A stretch of 64,000 bases of DNA from Palsa-1150 sp964531095 (GCA_964531095.1 CAZHED010000001.1:124001-188000); one strand, 5' to 3'; shown: positions 1-9,262, numbered from the stretch's first letter. Numbers and translations are program-made. The notes: generated by a model from the letters alone, not told the origin.

Positions 1-2
1 TG

Positions 3-425
3 GGCGAGCACGATCACGCCGCCGCGGAGCGGGCGCACGCTCAGCTCTGGGAGCGGTTCCGCGCAGCGCTCGGACCCGCGACCGAATCGTCCTGTCCCGA
101 AGCCCAGTCGCTCGTCGCCACCGCGCGCGAAGCCTTCAGGGATCCGGTCGAGGCGCTGGGGGCCCTCTACGCCTTCGAGTGCCAACAGCCTTCGACGGCA
201 CGGAGCAAGCTCGACGGGTTGCGCGAGCACTACGCCGTCGCCGATGAGGCCACCGCGTACTTCCGCATCCACGCGGACGACTACGGGGAGCGGGAGCACC
301 TTCGCGGGCTCGCCGCCACGTTGCCGGGGCGCGACTACGCGCGCGCGAAGGGCGCGTGCGAGCGCACCTGCAAGGCGATGTGGACGGCACTCGACGGCAT
401 CATGGGCGGGTGCCAAGCCGCCTGA
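3..425 (+). CDS. CADD/PqqC-like metal oxidase, C-terminal part (5' end outside window)
   Basis: The frame is open at the left edge, so only about the last 140 residues are present. ALYAFECQQP followed by YFRIHADDYGEREH resembles the haem-oxygenase-like four-helix bundle proteins of the CADD/PqqC/TenA superfamily, where the Glu and the H..D....H residues sit at a (di)metal site. In Chlamydia, CADD makes p-aminobenzoate from its own tyrosine. Whether this one does so cannot be told from the fragment. The stop is TGA at 423-425. A convergent outer-membrane gene follows after 66 bases. The superfamily placement is a judgement from motifs; the exact role is inference. Confidence 0.7.
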   Translation, partial: GEHDHAAAERAHAQLWERFRAALGPATESSCPEAQSLVATAREAFRDPVEALGALYAFECQQPSTARSKLDGLREHYAVADEATAYFRIHADDYGEREHLRGLAATLPGRDYARAKGACERTCKAMWTALDGIMGGCQAA

Positions 426-491
426 GCGTCGGAGACTCGACCACAAGGACGTTGCTTTCCTGAGGCGTCCCGCGTCGTCCGTGAATTTGGT

Positions 492-1967
492 TCACGGCTG
501 CGCTCCGATGACCCTCGACAGAGTCTCGCGGACTACCGCGAGGCTCGTCCGCCCGGCGATGACCAGCATCACGCCGAACGCGTGCTCGTCGACGAGAGCC
601 AGCCGCGGCGGATCGACGTACGGGTCGACGGCAATACTCCGGCCCCAGCCGTAGGACAGCTCGGTGCCGACGAGCAACTCCGTGGCCACGCCGTGCATCC
701 CAATCCCGAAAGAGGTGGTCACGCGGTGGAGCCGCGTCTCGGCGACCGTGCTGGGCCGTGGCTCAGAGGGTAGTGCGTCGAGCGCCGACCAATCGGTGCT
801 CGCGCCTCCGAGCAAGCTCAAGGACGGGTTGAGGTACCATTCGAGGCCCAGGCCGGTATCGACGATCGGCTGCGCGTCTACGTCGTCGACTTCGTTGTAG
901 CTGCGCGCCGTGGCGACATTCCCGACGAGCGCCGTCTGCGATACCTGTATCTCGGCTCGCGCGAACGGTTGCACGGGCACCCACAACGTCGCGTCCGCCT
1001 CGATGCGCAGGCGTCCGAGCTCGGCGCCGAGGCCCGCGCTGAACCGCAGCGGGGGCGCGGATATGAACCCGCCCGAGGCTGTCGAGATGGTTACGAACGG
1101 ATTCGGCGCGAGCTGCCCGATCGTCGCCGTCGACTTGTAGTTTCCGAGGACATGCAGCGTGGGCGTCGACACGCTGAGGCCGACGATCTGGTGGGCGTCG
1201 ATGTGATAGACGAGACCGAAGAGAGCGCCGAGATCGATCGAATAGGCGTTGTACGACGTGTCGAAGCTGGATGCCGTCGCGGGCCCTGGGCCCCCGTACG
1301 ACAGCGTCTCGACGCTCCACGTGGACGCAGCGGTCGTGCTGATGCCGTCGAGCGAAGCGCCGATGGCGAGTCTGTCGGTGACATAGATGCTGTAACTCGG
1401 GCCGACGTAAAGGCGATTCCAGCGGCGCGCGATCGAAAGAGCCTGCGTCGTGTGCAATCCCCCTGAAGCGCCCGTGTAGCCCTGGCCGGTGGCGTCGAAC
1501 AACTGTCGTTCGACGTTGCCCAGGCAGGCCGAGAGCTTCTGGCGACCCGCTCGACTCTCTCCCTCCAGGAGGGGCGCCGTGCGGCGCCCGAGTTTCAGGA
1601 AGAGGCAGAGGGTCGCGGGGAGTCCGTCGATGCGGCCGCGCGAGAGGTCCGCCTGCGGCAGGTTCAGCGCGCCGAACTGCGCGGTGTCGACCGGTCCGGG
1701 CTGATGAAACCCGGTGAACTGAGTCGACGTGAACGTATAGAAATTCGAACTGAAGGCGATGCCGGAGTCATCGATGCGAGCGACCGTCGCCGGGTTGAGA
1801 AATGGCGCCGCTGCGTCGCGACCCAGCGCGACACCAGTGCCGCCCATCAACACGGATCGTCCACCCGTCGGCGACGCGCGCAAGTTCCCCTGCGCGCGGG
1901 CCCGTGTGGAGGACGCCGCCGCGCCAACCAGCGCGACGACTGCGATCGCGACGATGCCGGTGCGCAT
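492..1967 (-). CDS. FadL/OmpP1-like outer-membrane protein
   Basis: About 491 residues. The chosen ATG at 1967 directly begins a signal peptide (MRTGIVAIAVVALVGAAASS, then an Ala-Arg-Ala-Gln cleavage region). The mature N-terminus has GGTGVALGRDAAAPFLNPAT, the NPA-type signature of the FadL/TodX long-chain fatty-acid and aromatic hydrocarbon porins. The rest alternates polar and hydrophobic residues as expected of a beta-barrel. A longer reading back to 2054 adds 29 charged residues before the signal peptide and is unlikely. The gene is divergent from the exported protein at 2077. Substrate unknown. Confidence 0.8.
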   Translation of the reverse strand: MRTGIVAIAVVALVGAAASSTRARAQGNLRASPTGGRSVLMGGTGVALGRDAAAPFLNPATVARIDDSGIAFSSNFYTFTSTQFTGFHQPGPVDTAQFGALNLPQADLSRGRIDGLPATLCLFLKLGRRTAPLLEGESRAGRQKLSACLGNVERQLFDATGQGYTGASGGLHTTQALSIARRWNRLYVGPSYSIYVTDRLAIGASLDGISTTAASTWSVETLSYGGPGPATASSFDTSYNAYSIDLGALFGLVYHIDAHQIVGLSVSTPTLHVLGNYKSTATIGQLAPNPFVTISTASGGFISAPPLRFSAGLGAELGRLRIEADATLWVPVQPFARAEIQVSQTALVGNVATARSYNEVDDVDAQPIVDTGLGLEWYLNPSLSLLGGASTDWSALDALPSEPRPSTVAETRLHRVTTSFGIGMHGVATELLVGTELSYGWGRSIAVDPYVDPPRLALVDEHAFGVMLVIAGRTSLAVVRETLSRVIGAQP

Positions 1968-2076
1968 TCTCCCGAATTGATGTCTCGATGCACGCCCCGC
2001 GCCCGTGCCCCCCCGAACTTTGATGTGCTCGTCCGCCGTTGATTTGACGGGCACTCCGCTGTTCGTACACTCGCTC

Positions 2077-2646
2077 GTGCCGTTTCATCATCGCGGGGTT
2101 GCGGCCGCCGTCGCGCTCTCGCTCTCGCTCGGAGCACCTGTTGCCCGCGGTGACGACGAGGTCACCGAACCGGCCGTCCGGCCGACGGCGCTGTGGTTGG
2201 TCGCGCAACTCGCTCCCAGTCCCGAAATTGCATACGGAAATACCGTCTTTCGTTTCGGGCTGCGCTGGCAGCTGACGCCGCTCCTCTACTCGTTCGGGAT
2301 CCACCGGCGTCTCTCGCCCTGGCGCGTCGCGATCGTCGAGCCCCTCGTACGCCAGAGCGGATCCGTCGAGCTCTTCCTCAGCCCCGAATACTTCGTCCGC
2401 GGCCCTACGTTCTGGGACGGCTGGCTTTGGCGGGCAGGCGTGCGCACCTACCTTCCCCTGATCGAACGTGGCGACTATCTGTCGGCCTCGCTGGGCGCCT
2501 CCTGCTATGACTTCGCCGGGCGCGCGGGAGCCTCCTTCGAGATTGGAGCCTACGTGTTGTTCGGAATCGTCGGCGCGCAGATCACGTGGTCGCCAAGAAG
2601 TGGCCCTGCGCAGACGATCGCGACGCTCCGCCTGAGGTATTTTTGA
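2077..2646 (+). CDS. Exported hypothetical protein
   Basis: About 189 residues. The GTG at 2077 is preferred because it starts a signal peptide (VPFHHRG then AAAVALSLSLGAPVARG). An ATG at 2005 would add a non-hydrophobic leader overlapping the divergent gene's promoter. The mature protein is rich in aromatic and short alternating segments (RFGLRW, FLSPEYF, WRAGV) and ends LRLRYF, so a small outer-membrane barrel is plausible. No family is recognised. The stop overlaps the TTG start of the next gene by 4 bases, suggesting co-translation with the metallo-hydrolase lipoprotein. Confidence 0.65.
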   Translation: MPFHHRGVAAAVALSLSLGAPVARGDDEVTEPAVRPTALWLVAQLAPSPEIAYGNTVFRFGLRWQLTPLLYSFGIHRRLSPWRVAIVEPLVRQSGSVELFLSPEYFVRGPTFWDGWLWRAGVRTYLPLIERGDYLSASLGASCYDFAGRAGASFEIGAYVLFGIVGAQITWSPRSGPAQTIATLRLRYF

Positions 2647-3578
2647 AAGTAGCTTTCCGGAAATCATGTCGATCCGTCGTCCTCGGCGCTGGCGCTGTGG
2701 CGGTCGCCGGCTGCACCCGGCTGGGATCGCCGTCGATCGCCACGGCCCAGCCGTTCTTCGAGCCGCCCGCGCATGACGGGCCGGTCGCCGCCGGCTCGCG
2801 GCTTTCCGTGCTGTGGCTCGGTCACGCGACCATGCTCATCCAGATGGACGACAAATGGATTCTGACGGATCCGTTTCTCGTCGATACCATGGGACAGATC
2901 CAGCGCCGCGTATCGCCCGTGGGGCTCGACGCCAAGCGGCTCCCGGCTCTCGACGCCGTACTGATCTCGCATATGCATCCCGACCACTTGTCGCTGGGGT
3001 CGCTGGAGCGGATCGAGCGCAAAGTGCGGCGGCTGTTCGTCCCGGAGGGTGGTCTGGTGTACGTGACGGACTTCGCCTTCGACGCTCGCGAGTTGCGGAC
3101 ATGGCGATCGTTCGAAGAAAGCGGGCTGCGCATCACGGCCGTGCCAGTCGATCACGTCGGCGGGCGCTACGGGATCGACTCCGCGTGGATGACCAAGAGC
3201 TTTACCGGATACGTCGTCGAGTACCACGGCCTAAGCGTCTTCTTCGGCGGCGACACCGCTTACGATCGACGCGACTTCCAGCGGACCCGCGTTCTTTTTC
3301 CGCACCTCGACCTCGCGCTGCTGCCGATCGCGCCGATGCACCCGCGCGCTCACATGCGCACGTTGCACATGGACCCGGACGAAGCCCTCGACGCGCTGAG
3401 CGACCTCGGCGCTCGCACGATGATCCCGATGCACTTCGACACACTGGTCGCCGGCACGGACGCGCCCGGGGAGGCGCGCGAGCTCCTCGCCCTGCAGGCG
3501 CGCGCCCGCGGGATGAGCGATCGCGTCGACTTGTTGCGAATCGGCGAGCGACGGGTCGTCATCCCCGCGCCGAAGTAG
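2643..3578 (+). CDS. MBL-fold metallo-hydrolase lipoprotein (NAPE-PLD/UlaG-like)
   Basis: About 311 residues. TTG at 2643 is chosen: GAGG lies 5-6 bases upstream, and it begins a lipoprotein signal with lipobox V-A-G-C at residues 21-24. An ATG at 2586 lies inside the preceding gene. Metallo-beta-lactamase-fold motifs appear in order: WLGHATMLIQ, SHMHPDHLS (the HxHxDH metal site), VDHVGG, FFGGDTAYD, IAPMHPRAHM and a final PMHFDT. The IAPMHPRxHM..LHMDPDEAL stretch is typical of N-acyl-phosphatidylethanolamine phospholipase D-like and UlaG-like hydrolases. It is probably a membrane-anchored periplasmic phosphodiesterase or lipid hydrolase; substrate inferred only at family level. Confidence 0.88.
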   Translation: MKVAFRKSCRSVVLGAGAVAVAGCTRLGSPSIATAQPFFEPPAHDGPVAAGSRLSVLWLGHATMLIQMDDKWILTDPFLVDTMGQIQRRVSPVGLDAKRLPALDAVLISHMHPDHLSLGSLERIERKVRRLFVPEGGLVYVTDFAFDARELRTWRSFEESGLRITAVPVDHVGGRYGIDSAWMTKSFTGYVVEYHGLSVFFGGDTAYDRRDFQRTRVLFPHLDLALLPIAPMHPRAHMRTLHMDPDEALDALSDLGARTMIPMHFDTLVAGTDAPGEARELLALQARARGMSDRVDLLRIGERRVVIPAPK

Positions 3579-3612
3579 GGTCCGCCTTGCGCCGTGGGCC
3601 CGAGGGCACCAG

Positions 3613-4698
3613 GTGACCAAGATGAAGAGATCGTTCGGTCCTGGCGCGCTCGTCGTGGCGTGGGTCGTCGGCTGTGGAAGCGGGCCGAACGGGGGGGACC
3701 CGGCCGGGTCTGTCTCCAGCGCCATCCAGGGCGGCGCGGTGGACACGACCCACACATTTGCGGTCGGGATCGCCCAGCTGAGCGAGCTCCAGCAGCACCA
3801 GGTGGTCTTCTGCTCCGGGGCCCTTCTGGCGCCCAACCTCGTGGCGACCGCCCGCCATTGCGTCGTCGAGCTCGCCTCGCCCCGGATCGAGTGCGCGTCT
3901 TCCGCCTTCGGCAAGGCGTTGCCCCCATCGGATGTGCGGGTGACCACCGATGAACGGATCACGCCCACGAGCGATTTCGCCAACGTCCGACAGATCGTCG
4001 AGCCGTCCGGCGCCGATCAAACCGCGGTCTGCGGCAACGACATCGCGCTCTTGATCCTCGACCGGAACATCAACCTGCCTCAGTACGTAACGCCCACGAT
4101 CAGCCCGCCGATGACCGACGCGACGTACTCGACCAAGGTCACGACGATCGGCTACGGGGTCGACAACCCCGGCGACGACGCGGGCGCCACCGCCGGGGTT
4201 CGTCGAATCTTGGAAAACGTCGCTCTGCAATGCGTCCCCAACGACGGCACGTTCGCCCACTGCTTGAGCGGGGGCAACGCGATGATCTTCGCGGCCAGTG
4301 AGTTCGAATCGGGGGTTGCGAGCACATGCGAAGGCGACTCCGGCTCGAGCGCGTTCGAGCAGAGCAACTTCGACGCGGGCAGATGGGTGAGCTTCGGCGT
4401 TCTGTCGCGCGGCGGGTTGAGCCTGGACGGCAAGACGTGCATCGAGCCCGTGTACGAGCGCTTCGATGCGTGGGGACAATTCCTCATCGATGCGGCCAAA
4501 CGCGCCGCCTCGGCTGGAGGGTACACGGCCCCCGCGTGGGTGAACGAGCAACCGGTCGTGCAAGCGGCCGCGGCCCAGGCCGGGGGTTGCACGGCCGCAG
4601 CTTCTGGCGCTTCGGCGCGCCTGTCCTGGCGCCTGCTGACCGCCATGGCCGTGGGGCTCGCGATCCTGTTCATGCGGCGCGCGAGGGGGAGCGCATGA
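3613..4698 (+). CDS. Secreted trypsin-like serine protease with MYXO-CTERM-like tail
   Basis: 361 residues of the S1 chymotrypsin/trypsin family. The catalytic triad is visible as the His in VATARHC, the Asp in GNDIALLIL and the Ser in CEGDSGSSAF. The N-terminus has a hydrophobic signal ending at VVGCGSG, possibly lipidated. The C-terminus has a Cys (AGGCTAAAS), a single membrane segment (LLTAMAVGLAILF) and a terminal MRRAR cluster, which is the Cys-TM-Arg layout of MYXO-CTERM sorting tails that anchor proteins to the myxobacterial surface. Known relatives degrade extracellular protein. The gene is 34 bases downstream of the MBL lipoprotein and on the same strand. Confidence 0.88.
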   Translation: MTKMKRSFGPGALVVAWVVGCGSGPNGGDPAGSVSSAIQGGAVDTTHTFAVGIAQLSELQQHQVVFCSGALLAPNLVATARHCVVELASPRIECASSAFGKALPPSDVRVTTDERITPTSDFANVRQIVEPSGADQTAVCGNDIALLILDRNINLPQYVTPTISPPMTDATYSTKVTTIGYGVDNPGDDAGATAGVRRILENVALQCVPNDGTFAHCLSGGNAMIFAASEFESGVASTCEGDSGSSAFEQSNFDAGRWVSFGVLSRGGLSLDGKTCIEPVYERFDAWGQFLIDAAKRAASAGGYTAPAWVNEQPVVQAAAAQAGGCTAAASGASARLSWRLLTAMAVGLAILFMRRARGSA

Positions 4699-4737
4699 GG
4701 CGATGAAGCAGGCACATGGTCTGCAGCCCGTGCCCGC

Positions 4738-6573
4738 ATGGCATCACAAATCGAAAACTATGGGTTTATCAGCAATCTGAACGGCTCCGCCCTCGTGTCG
4801 CGCGACGGTTCGGTGGACTGGCTCTGCTTTCCGCGGTTCGACTCGGACGCGTGCATGGCGGCTCTGCTCGGCCGCGACGAGCACGGGTGCTGGTATGTGT
4901 ATCCTGGCGCGCCGGTGCGCCGCGTCGAGCGGCGCTACCGCCCAGGCACACTGATCCTCGAGACGGACTACCACTGCGATGGCGGCGCCATCCGGCTCAC
5001 CGACTTCATGCCGATCGAGCCCGGGCGGCATTCGCTGGTTCGCATCGTTGACGGGCTCGAAGGCACGGTTCCGGTCGACGTCCTCCTCTCCGTCCGCTTC
5101 GGCTACGGGGCCTACCGCCCGTGGATCACGAAGCCCGATGGGGACATCGAGATGATCGCCGCGCCCAACGCGGTCGTTCTTCGAACGAACGCTTCGATCG
5201 ACTGGGACGAAAAAGACGGGCGCGGTCTCATCACCGTCAAAAAGGGCGAGCGTATTTCGTTCGAGCTGACGTGGCACCCATCGCAAGCGTCGCCCCCGCC
5301 CCCGCTCGACGTGGGCGCAGCTCTCGCCGAGACCGAGCGCCAGTCGCGGGAGTGGTCGGGGCGGTCGAAGTACAAGGGCGACTACGCGGATGCCGTCAAC
5401 CGGTCGCTGATTGCGCTCAAGGGCATGATCTACGCGCCCAGTGGCGGCATCGTCGCCGCCCCCACAGCGGGTCTGCCCGAAGAGATCGGTGGGGTCCGCA
5501 ACTGGGACTACCGCTACTGTTGGCTGCGGGACGCGACGCTGACGCTCGATGCCTTCATGCTCGGGGGCTATGTCGACGAGGCCGTGGCGTGGCGCACATG
5601 GCTGCTCAATGCGATCGCAGGCGCTCCTGACGAGCTGCAGATCATGTACGGGATCGAGGGCGAACGCCGCCTGACCGAGTTCGAGGCCACGTGGCTGCCC
5701 GGTTACGAGCAATCGAGTCCGGTTCGCATCGGAAACGCCGCGAGCGAACAGTTCCAGCTCGATGTCTATGGAGAGGTCATCCAGGCGCTCTACGAGGCAC
5801 GGCGCCTGGGAGTCGCCGAGGCGCGATTCGTGCGCTCGCCCGCCCGCCGATTGATCGAGTTTCTCGAGACGGCGTGGCAGAAGCCGGACGACGGAATATG
5901 GGAGGTGCGCGGCGGTCGGCGCCATTTCGTCCACTCGAAAATGATGGCCTGGGTGGCGGTCGACCGCACCATCCGGATTGCCGAAGAGTTCACCGCGCCG
6001 GACGACGAGGCGCGCAAACTGCTGCCTCGTTATCGGTCTCTTCGCGACCGTATTCACCGCGACGTCTGCGAGCATGGCTTCGACAAGAGCCAGAACGCGT
6101 TCACCCAGGCGTACAACAGCCCGGCCCTCGACGCCGGGGTTCTCCTGATGCCGTCGCTCGGGTTTCTGCCCGCAACCGATCCGCGCGTGCAAGGAACGAT
6201 TCGGGCGATCGAGAAGAACCTCATGCAGGACGGCTTCGTGCTCCGGTACAAGCCGGAGCACACCGGGGACGGCCTTCCGGGTTCCGAGGGCGCGTTTCTG
6301 GCGTGCAGCTTCTGGCTCGTCGACGCGTACGCGTATTCGGGCCGCCGCAAAGAGGCCGAGGCGCTGTTCGAGAGGCTTCTCTCGCTGCGAAACGACCTCG
6401 GCCTCCTGTCCGAAGAGTACGAGCCGCGATCGGGCCGTCTGATCGGAAACTTCCCGCAGGCTTTCTCGCATCTGGCGCTGGTGCACTCGGCGAGCGTCCT
6501 TTCGAACGCCGAATTGACCCCGCGCTCCCGGGTCAACGGCGGCAAGCAGCCGGCGGCCACTCCGGCGACGTAA
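4738..6573 (+). CDS. Glycoside hydrolase family 15 (glucoamylase/trehalase-like)
   Basis: 611 residues, typical length for bacterial GH15 proteins with an N-terminal beta-sandwich (IENYGFISNLNGSALVSRDG, then WLCFPRFDSDACMAALLG) and a C-terminal (alpha/alpha)6 barrel. Barrel landmarks are NWDYRYCWLRDATLTLDA, the FEATWLPGYEQSSPVRIGN segment, GIWEVRGG (general acid region) and GLPGSEGAFLACSFW (general base region). There is no signal peptide, so it is cytoplasmic, hydrolysing alpha-glucosidic bonds in maltodextrin, glycogen or trehalose. The following transporter gene starts 20 bases after the stop. Confidence 0.93.
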   Translation: MASQIENYGFISNLNGSALVSRDGSVDWLCFPRFDSDACMAALLGRDEHGCWYVYPGAPVRRVERRYRPGTLILETDYHCDGGAIRLTDFMPIEPGRHSLVRIVDGLEGTVPVDVLLSVRFGYGAYRPWITKPDGDIEMIAAPNAVVLRTNASIDWDEKDGRGLITVKKGERISFELTWHPSQASPPPPLDVGAALAETERQSREWSGRSKYKGDYADAVNRSLIALKGMIYAPSGGIVAAPTAGLPEEIGGVRNWDYRYCWLRDATLTLDAFMLGGYVDEAVAWRTWLLNAIAGAPDELQIMYGIEGERRLTEFEATWLPGYEQSSPVRIGNAASEQFQLDVYGEVIQALYEARRLGVAEARFVRSPARRLIEFLETAWQKPDDGIWEVRGGRRHFVHSKMMAWVAVDRTIRIAEEFTAPDDEARKLLPRYRSLRDRIHRDVCEHGFDKSQNAFTQAYNSPALDAGVLLMPSLGFLPATDPRVQGTIRAIEKNLMQDGFVLRYKPEHTGDGLPGSEGAFLACSFWLVDAYAYSGRRKEAEALFERLLSLRNDLGLLSEEYEPRSGRLIGNFPQAFSHLALVHSASVLSNAELTPRSRVNGGKQPAATPAT

Positions 6574-6592
6574 GCGTCCAGCGCGTCAGCCC

Positions 6593-7486
6593 ATGACGAC
6601 TCCCCAGTTTCTGAATGTCCTGGTGACGGTCACACTCGTTTGCATGATGGTGTCCGTCGGACTGGGTGTGTCCCTCGCTGCCATCGCTGGCGCCGCCAAG
6701 AACTGGCGACTCGTCGCACGAGCGATCCTCGCCAACTACGTACTCTTTCCCGCCGCCGCGGTCGTGCTGCTCGTGCTCTTTCACGCGCGGCCGATGGTGG
6801 CGGCGGGCATTCTCATCCTGGCCGTTTGCCCGGGCGCTCCGTTCGGTCCGCCGGTCACGGCGATTGCCAAGGGCAATGTCGTCGTGTCGGTCGGTCTGAT
6901 GGCGATCTTGGCCACCTCGTCGGTCGTCGTCGCGCCTGCGCTGCTGCAGCTGCTTCTCCCGCGCGTGACAGGCAGCGGGGCGCTTCGCGTCGACGTGGTC
7001 CGCGTCGTCGCGACGCTCCTGGTGAGTCAGCTGCTGCCCCTGGTCGCGGGGCTCGTCCTGCGGCACTGGCGGCCGGGCCCCGCGGCCCGTTGGAAAAAGG
7101 GGTTCGACGCCGCCACCAGGGTCTTCGGCTTGCTCGCGCTCGCGCTCGTCGTCGCCGCTCAATACCGGACTCTGGCCGAGATCAAGCTGGGCGGCTTCGT
7201 TGGAATGTTGATCCTGTGGTCGTTCAGCATGCTCTTCGGGTGGCTGGCGGGCGACGCGCGCACGGATAGCCGCTCGGCGGTGGCCGAGACCACGTCGCTG
7301 CGCAACGTCGGCGTCGCCATGGTCATCGCCTCGACGAGCTTCGGAGGCACGGCGGCCCTGCCAGCCGTGGTCGCCTACGCCGTCTTGTCGATCCCGGCGT
7401 CGGTTCTCGTCGCCGTGGCCTGGGGCCGGCGCAAGAGCGCGAGGACATCGCCGCCGGCCGGTGCCGCGTCGGCGACGGCGACATGA
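6593..7486 (+). CDS. Bile acid:sodium symporter-family (BASS) transporter
   Basis: 297 residues, nearly all hydrophobic, giving 8-10 membrane segments with short loops. The family's crossover region is seen as LAVCPGAPFGPPVTAIAKGN, and the C-terminal half contains TSLRNVGVAMVIAS, matching the second crossover helix of the BASS fold. Members move bile acids, pantoate, pyruvate or other organic anions with Na+; the substrate cannot be read from the sequence. It lies just after the GH15 gene and may be co-transcribed with it. The C-terminal tail GRRKSARTSPP is cytoplasmic by the positive-inside rule. Confidence 0.85.
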   Translation: MTTPQFLNVLVTVTLVCMMVSVGLGVSLAAIAGAAKNWRLVARAILANYVLFPAAAVVLLVLFHARPMVAAGILILAVCPGAPFGPPVTAIAKGNVVVSVGLMAILATSSVVVAPALLQLLLPRVTGSGALRVDVVRVVATLLVSQLLPLVAGLVLRHWRPGPAARWKKGFDAATRVFGLLALALVVAAQYRTLAEIKLGGFVGMLILWSFSMLFGWLAGDARTDSRSAVAETTSLRNVGVAMVIASTSFGGTAALPAVVAYAVLSIPASVLVAVAWGRRKSARTSPPAGAASATAT

Positions 7487-7702
7487 GGGCGCCGAGGGCT
7501 GCACCATCGCCCCGGTGTGGCGGGATGGCACGGAAGGCCGGCAGCGAGCGCCACGACGAACCGACATGACCCCTGCCGGAAACAATGCACGCCGAGTCTG
7601 CGCGTTTGCGAGCCGAGGTGCATTCCCGGACCGGAACGACTTTCGCACGGGCCCGCACCCGCGCGGCTGAGCTGAGCCGTAACGTCAACCAGGAGGTTCG
7701 GG
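7487..7702. other. Intergenic leader upstream of the octad-repeat protein
   Basis: 216 bases without a convincing gene. The only clear signal is a perfect Shine-Dalgarno, AGGAGG at 7691-7696, six bases before the ATG at 7703. I see no good -35/-10 pair, palindrome or T-run hairpin. Confidence 0.6.
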
Positions 7703-9247
7703 ATGGAACGAATGGAGTGGCAGCAAACGGGTAGTTCTGGGGAAGGTCTCGATCTCGATCTCATCGCCGATTCCGTGCGCGAGCGCGTGATCGATGCGAT
7801 GCGACAGCAATTGCGCGACGCGATTCGCGAACGGCTGGGCGACGCCATTCGGCACGCTGGCGGGGCGCGAAATGAAATAGGCAGCGTACGGACGAGCGGC
7901 GGCTTCGACGTGGAGCGGCTCGCAGAATCGGTTCGTCATCATCTGATCGACGCGCTGCACGATCGACTGGGCGAGGCGATCCGCGAGCACGTGGCGGACG
8001 AAATTCGCAGCGCCATTTGGCAGGCCGGCGGCGCCGGCGTCAGCGTCGACGCCGACTGGATCGGCGACGAAGTGCGCGAGCGGGTCTCCGAGAGACTCCG
8101 CGAGCGGCTCAGCGAGGCCGTGCGAGAGCGGGTCGGCGAAGCGCTGCGAAGCGCGCTGTCCGAGCGCATGGGCGGAGGCGTGGACGTCGAACGGATCGCG
8201 GACCGTGTGCGCGAGCGGGTGACCGATCCTCTTCAGAGGCGGATCGCCGAAGCTCTTCGCGAGCGCATTGGAGAATCGGTGCGCGCGTCGCTGCAGCAGC
8301 AGCTCGGCGGCTACCGGAATATCGACCTCGACCGGGTCGTCGAGCGGGTGCGCGATCGAGCCGTGGAGCGCATCTCGGATCGGTTGCGCGGTGTCTTGCG
8401 CGAGCGCGTCGGGGAGGCGGTGCGCCAGTCACTGTCCCACCACCTGGGCAGTGCCTCTGGCGGCCGCTCGAGCTACGCAGGCGCGGGATTCGCCGGCGCG
8501 GGACTGGATATCGAGCTCGTCGGATACGCCGTACGCGAGTCCATCGGCGACCCGTTGCGAGAGCGGGTCATCAGCGAGGTACGGGATCGCGTTGTCGAGG
8601 CTCTGCGCAACGTAGGGCCTGCCGCCGGTGGCGTCGACGTCGAGCGGGTCGCGGACACGGTCCGTGATCGCATCGGCGACGCGGTTCGGGAGCGCATCCG
8701 CGACGCGGTGCGCGAACGCATCGGCGATTCGCTGCGGAGCGCGCTGTCGCAGGCGGCCTCGGGCGGTTCGGTCCGCGGCCTGGACACGGAGCACATCTCC
8801 CGGCTCGTGCGGGAACGCATGGGCGATTCTCTGCGCGAGCGGATCGCCGACGCCGTCCGGGAGCGGATCGGCGAGGCCGTCCGATGCGCGCTGCAGCAAC
8901 ACGCGGAGGGACGCGGCGTCGACGTCGATCGCCTCGCAGAGACGGTGCGCGACCGGGTCGCCGACGGCGTCCGGGAACGGATTGGAGAGGTGGTCCGGGA
9001 AAGGCTCGGCGAAGCGGTTCGAAGGGCTTTGTCGCAGCACGGGGGGTTCTCCCAGGCAGGCGGCGGTCGCGGCTTCGACTCGGATCGCCTTGCCGAGATG
9101 GTGCGCGCGCGGGTGGCTGACGGGCTCCGCGAGCGAATCGCCGACGAAGTTCGGGAACGCGTGGGCGAAGCGGTTCGCAGCTCGCTGAGCGAAGGCGGTT
9201 GGGCATCGCGCCCGGGTAACGGTCACAGCGAGCAGCACCCGTCCTGA
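7703..9247 (+). CDS. Ten-repeat helical protein with an 8-residue VRER period
   Basis: 514 residues, no family recognised. Preceded by AGGAGG at ideal spacing, so it is probably well expressed. The whole chain is ten copies of a 37-44 residue unit separated by Gly-rich linkers: residues 15-52, 67-108, 112-157, 159-202, 206-249, 267-304, 310-353, 359-401, 405-447 and 457-498. Each starts with a helix cap such as GVDVERIAD, then runs as h-R-E-R-h-x-(D/E)-x octads ending (V/L)RxAL. Hydrophobic residues fall every fourth position. There is no signal peptide, membrane segment or Cys-based site; one Cys at 395. The charge is high but balanced (Arg against Glu/Asp). A structural, scaffolding or nucleic-acid/membrane-surface role is possible, but this is speculation. 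Confidence 0.85.
   Translation: MERMEWQQTGSSGEGLDLDLIADSVRERVIDAMRQQLRDAIRERLGDAIRHAGGARNEIGSVRTSGGFDVERLAESVRHHLIDALHDRLGEAIREHVADEIRSAIWQAGGAGVSVDADWIGDEVRERVSERLRERLSEAVRERVGEALRSALSERMGGGVDVERIADRVRERVTDPLQRRIAEALRERIGESVRASLQQQLGGYRNIDLDRVVERVRDRAVERISDRLRGVLRERVGEAVRQSLSHHLGSASGGRSSYAGAGFAGAGLDIELVGYAVRESIGDPLRERVISEVRDRVVEALRNVGPAAGGVDVERVADTVRDRIGDAVRERIRDAVRERIGDSLRSALSQAASGGSVRGLDTEHISRLVRERMGDSLRERIADAVRERIGEAVRCALQQHAEGRGVDVDRLAETVRDRVADGVRERIGEVVRERLGEAVRRALSQHGGFSQAGGGRGFDSDRLAEMVRARVADGLRERIADEVRERVGEAVRSSLSEGGWASRPGNGHSEQHPS
7745..9196 (+). repeat. Ten tandem ~130-bp coding repeats
   Basis: DNA-level counterpart of the ten protein repeats. Copies are about 110-140 bp, differ mostly at third codon positions and in the length of the Gly-rich linkers, and share cores coding VRERI-x-DAVRERIGEAVR. 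The divergence between copies shows old duplication under coding selection, not a recent slippage array. Confidence 0.85.
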
Positions 9248-9262
9248 GGAGATAGGAGATGG

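Noticed and set aside
8429..9238. Open frames antisense to the octad-repeat gene that also look repetitive
   Set aside because: They mirror the DNA repeats; the sense frame has the Shine-Dalgarno, helix caps and consistent heptad-free octad pattern.
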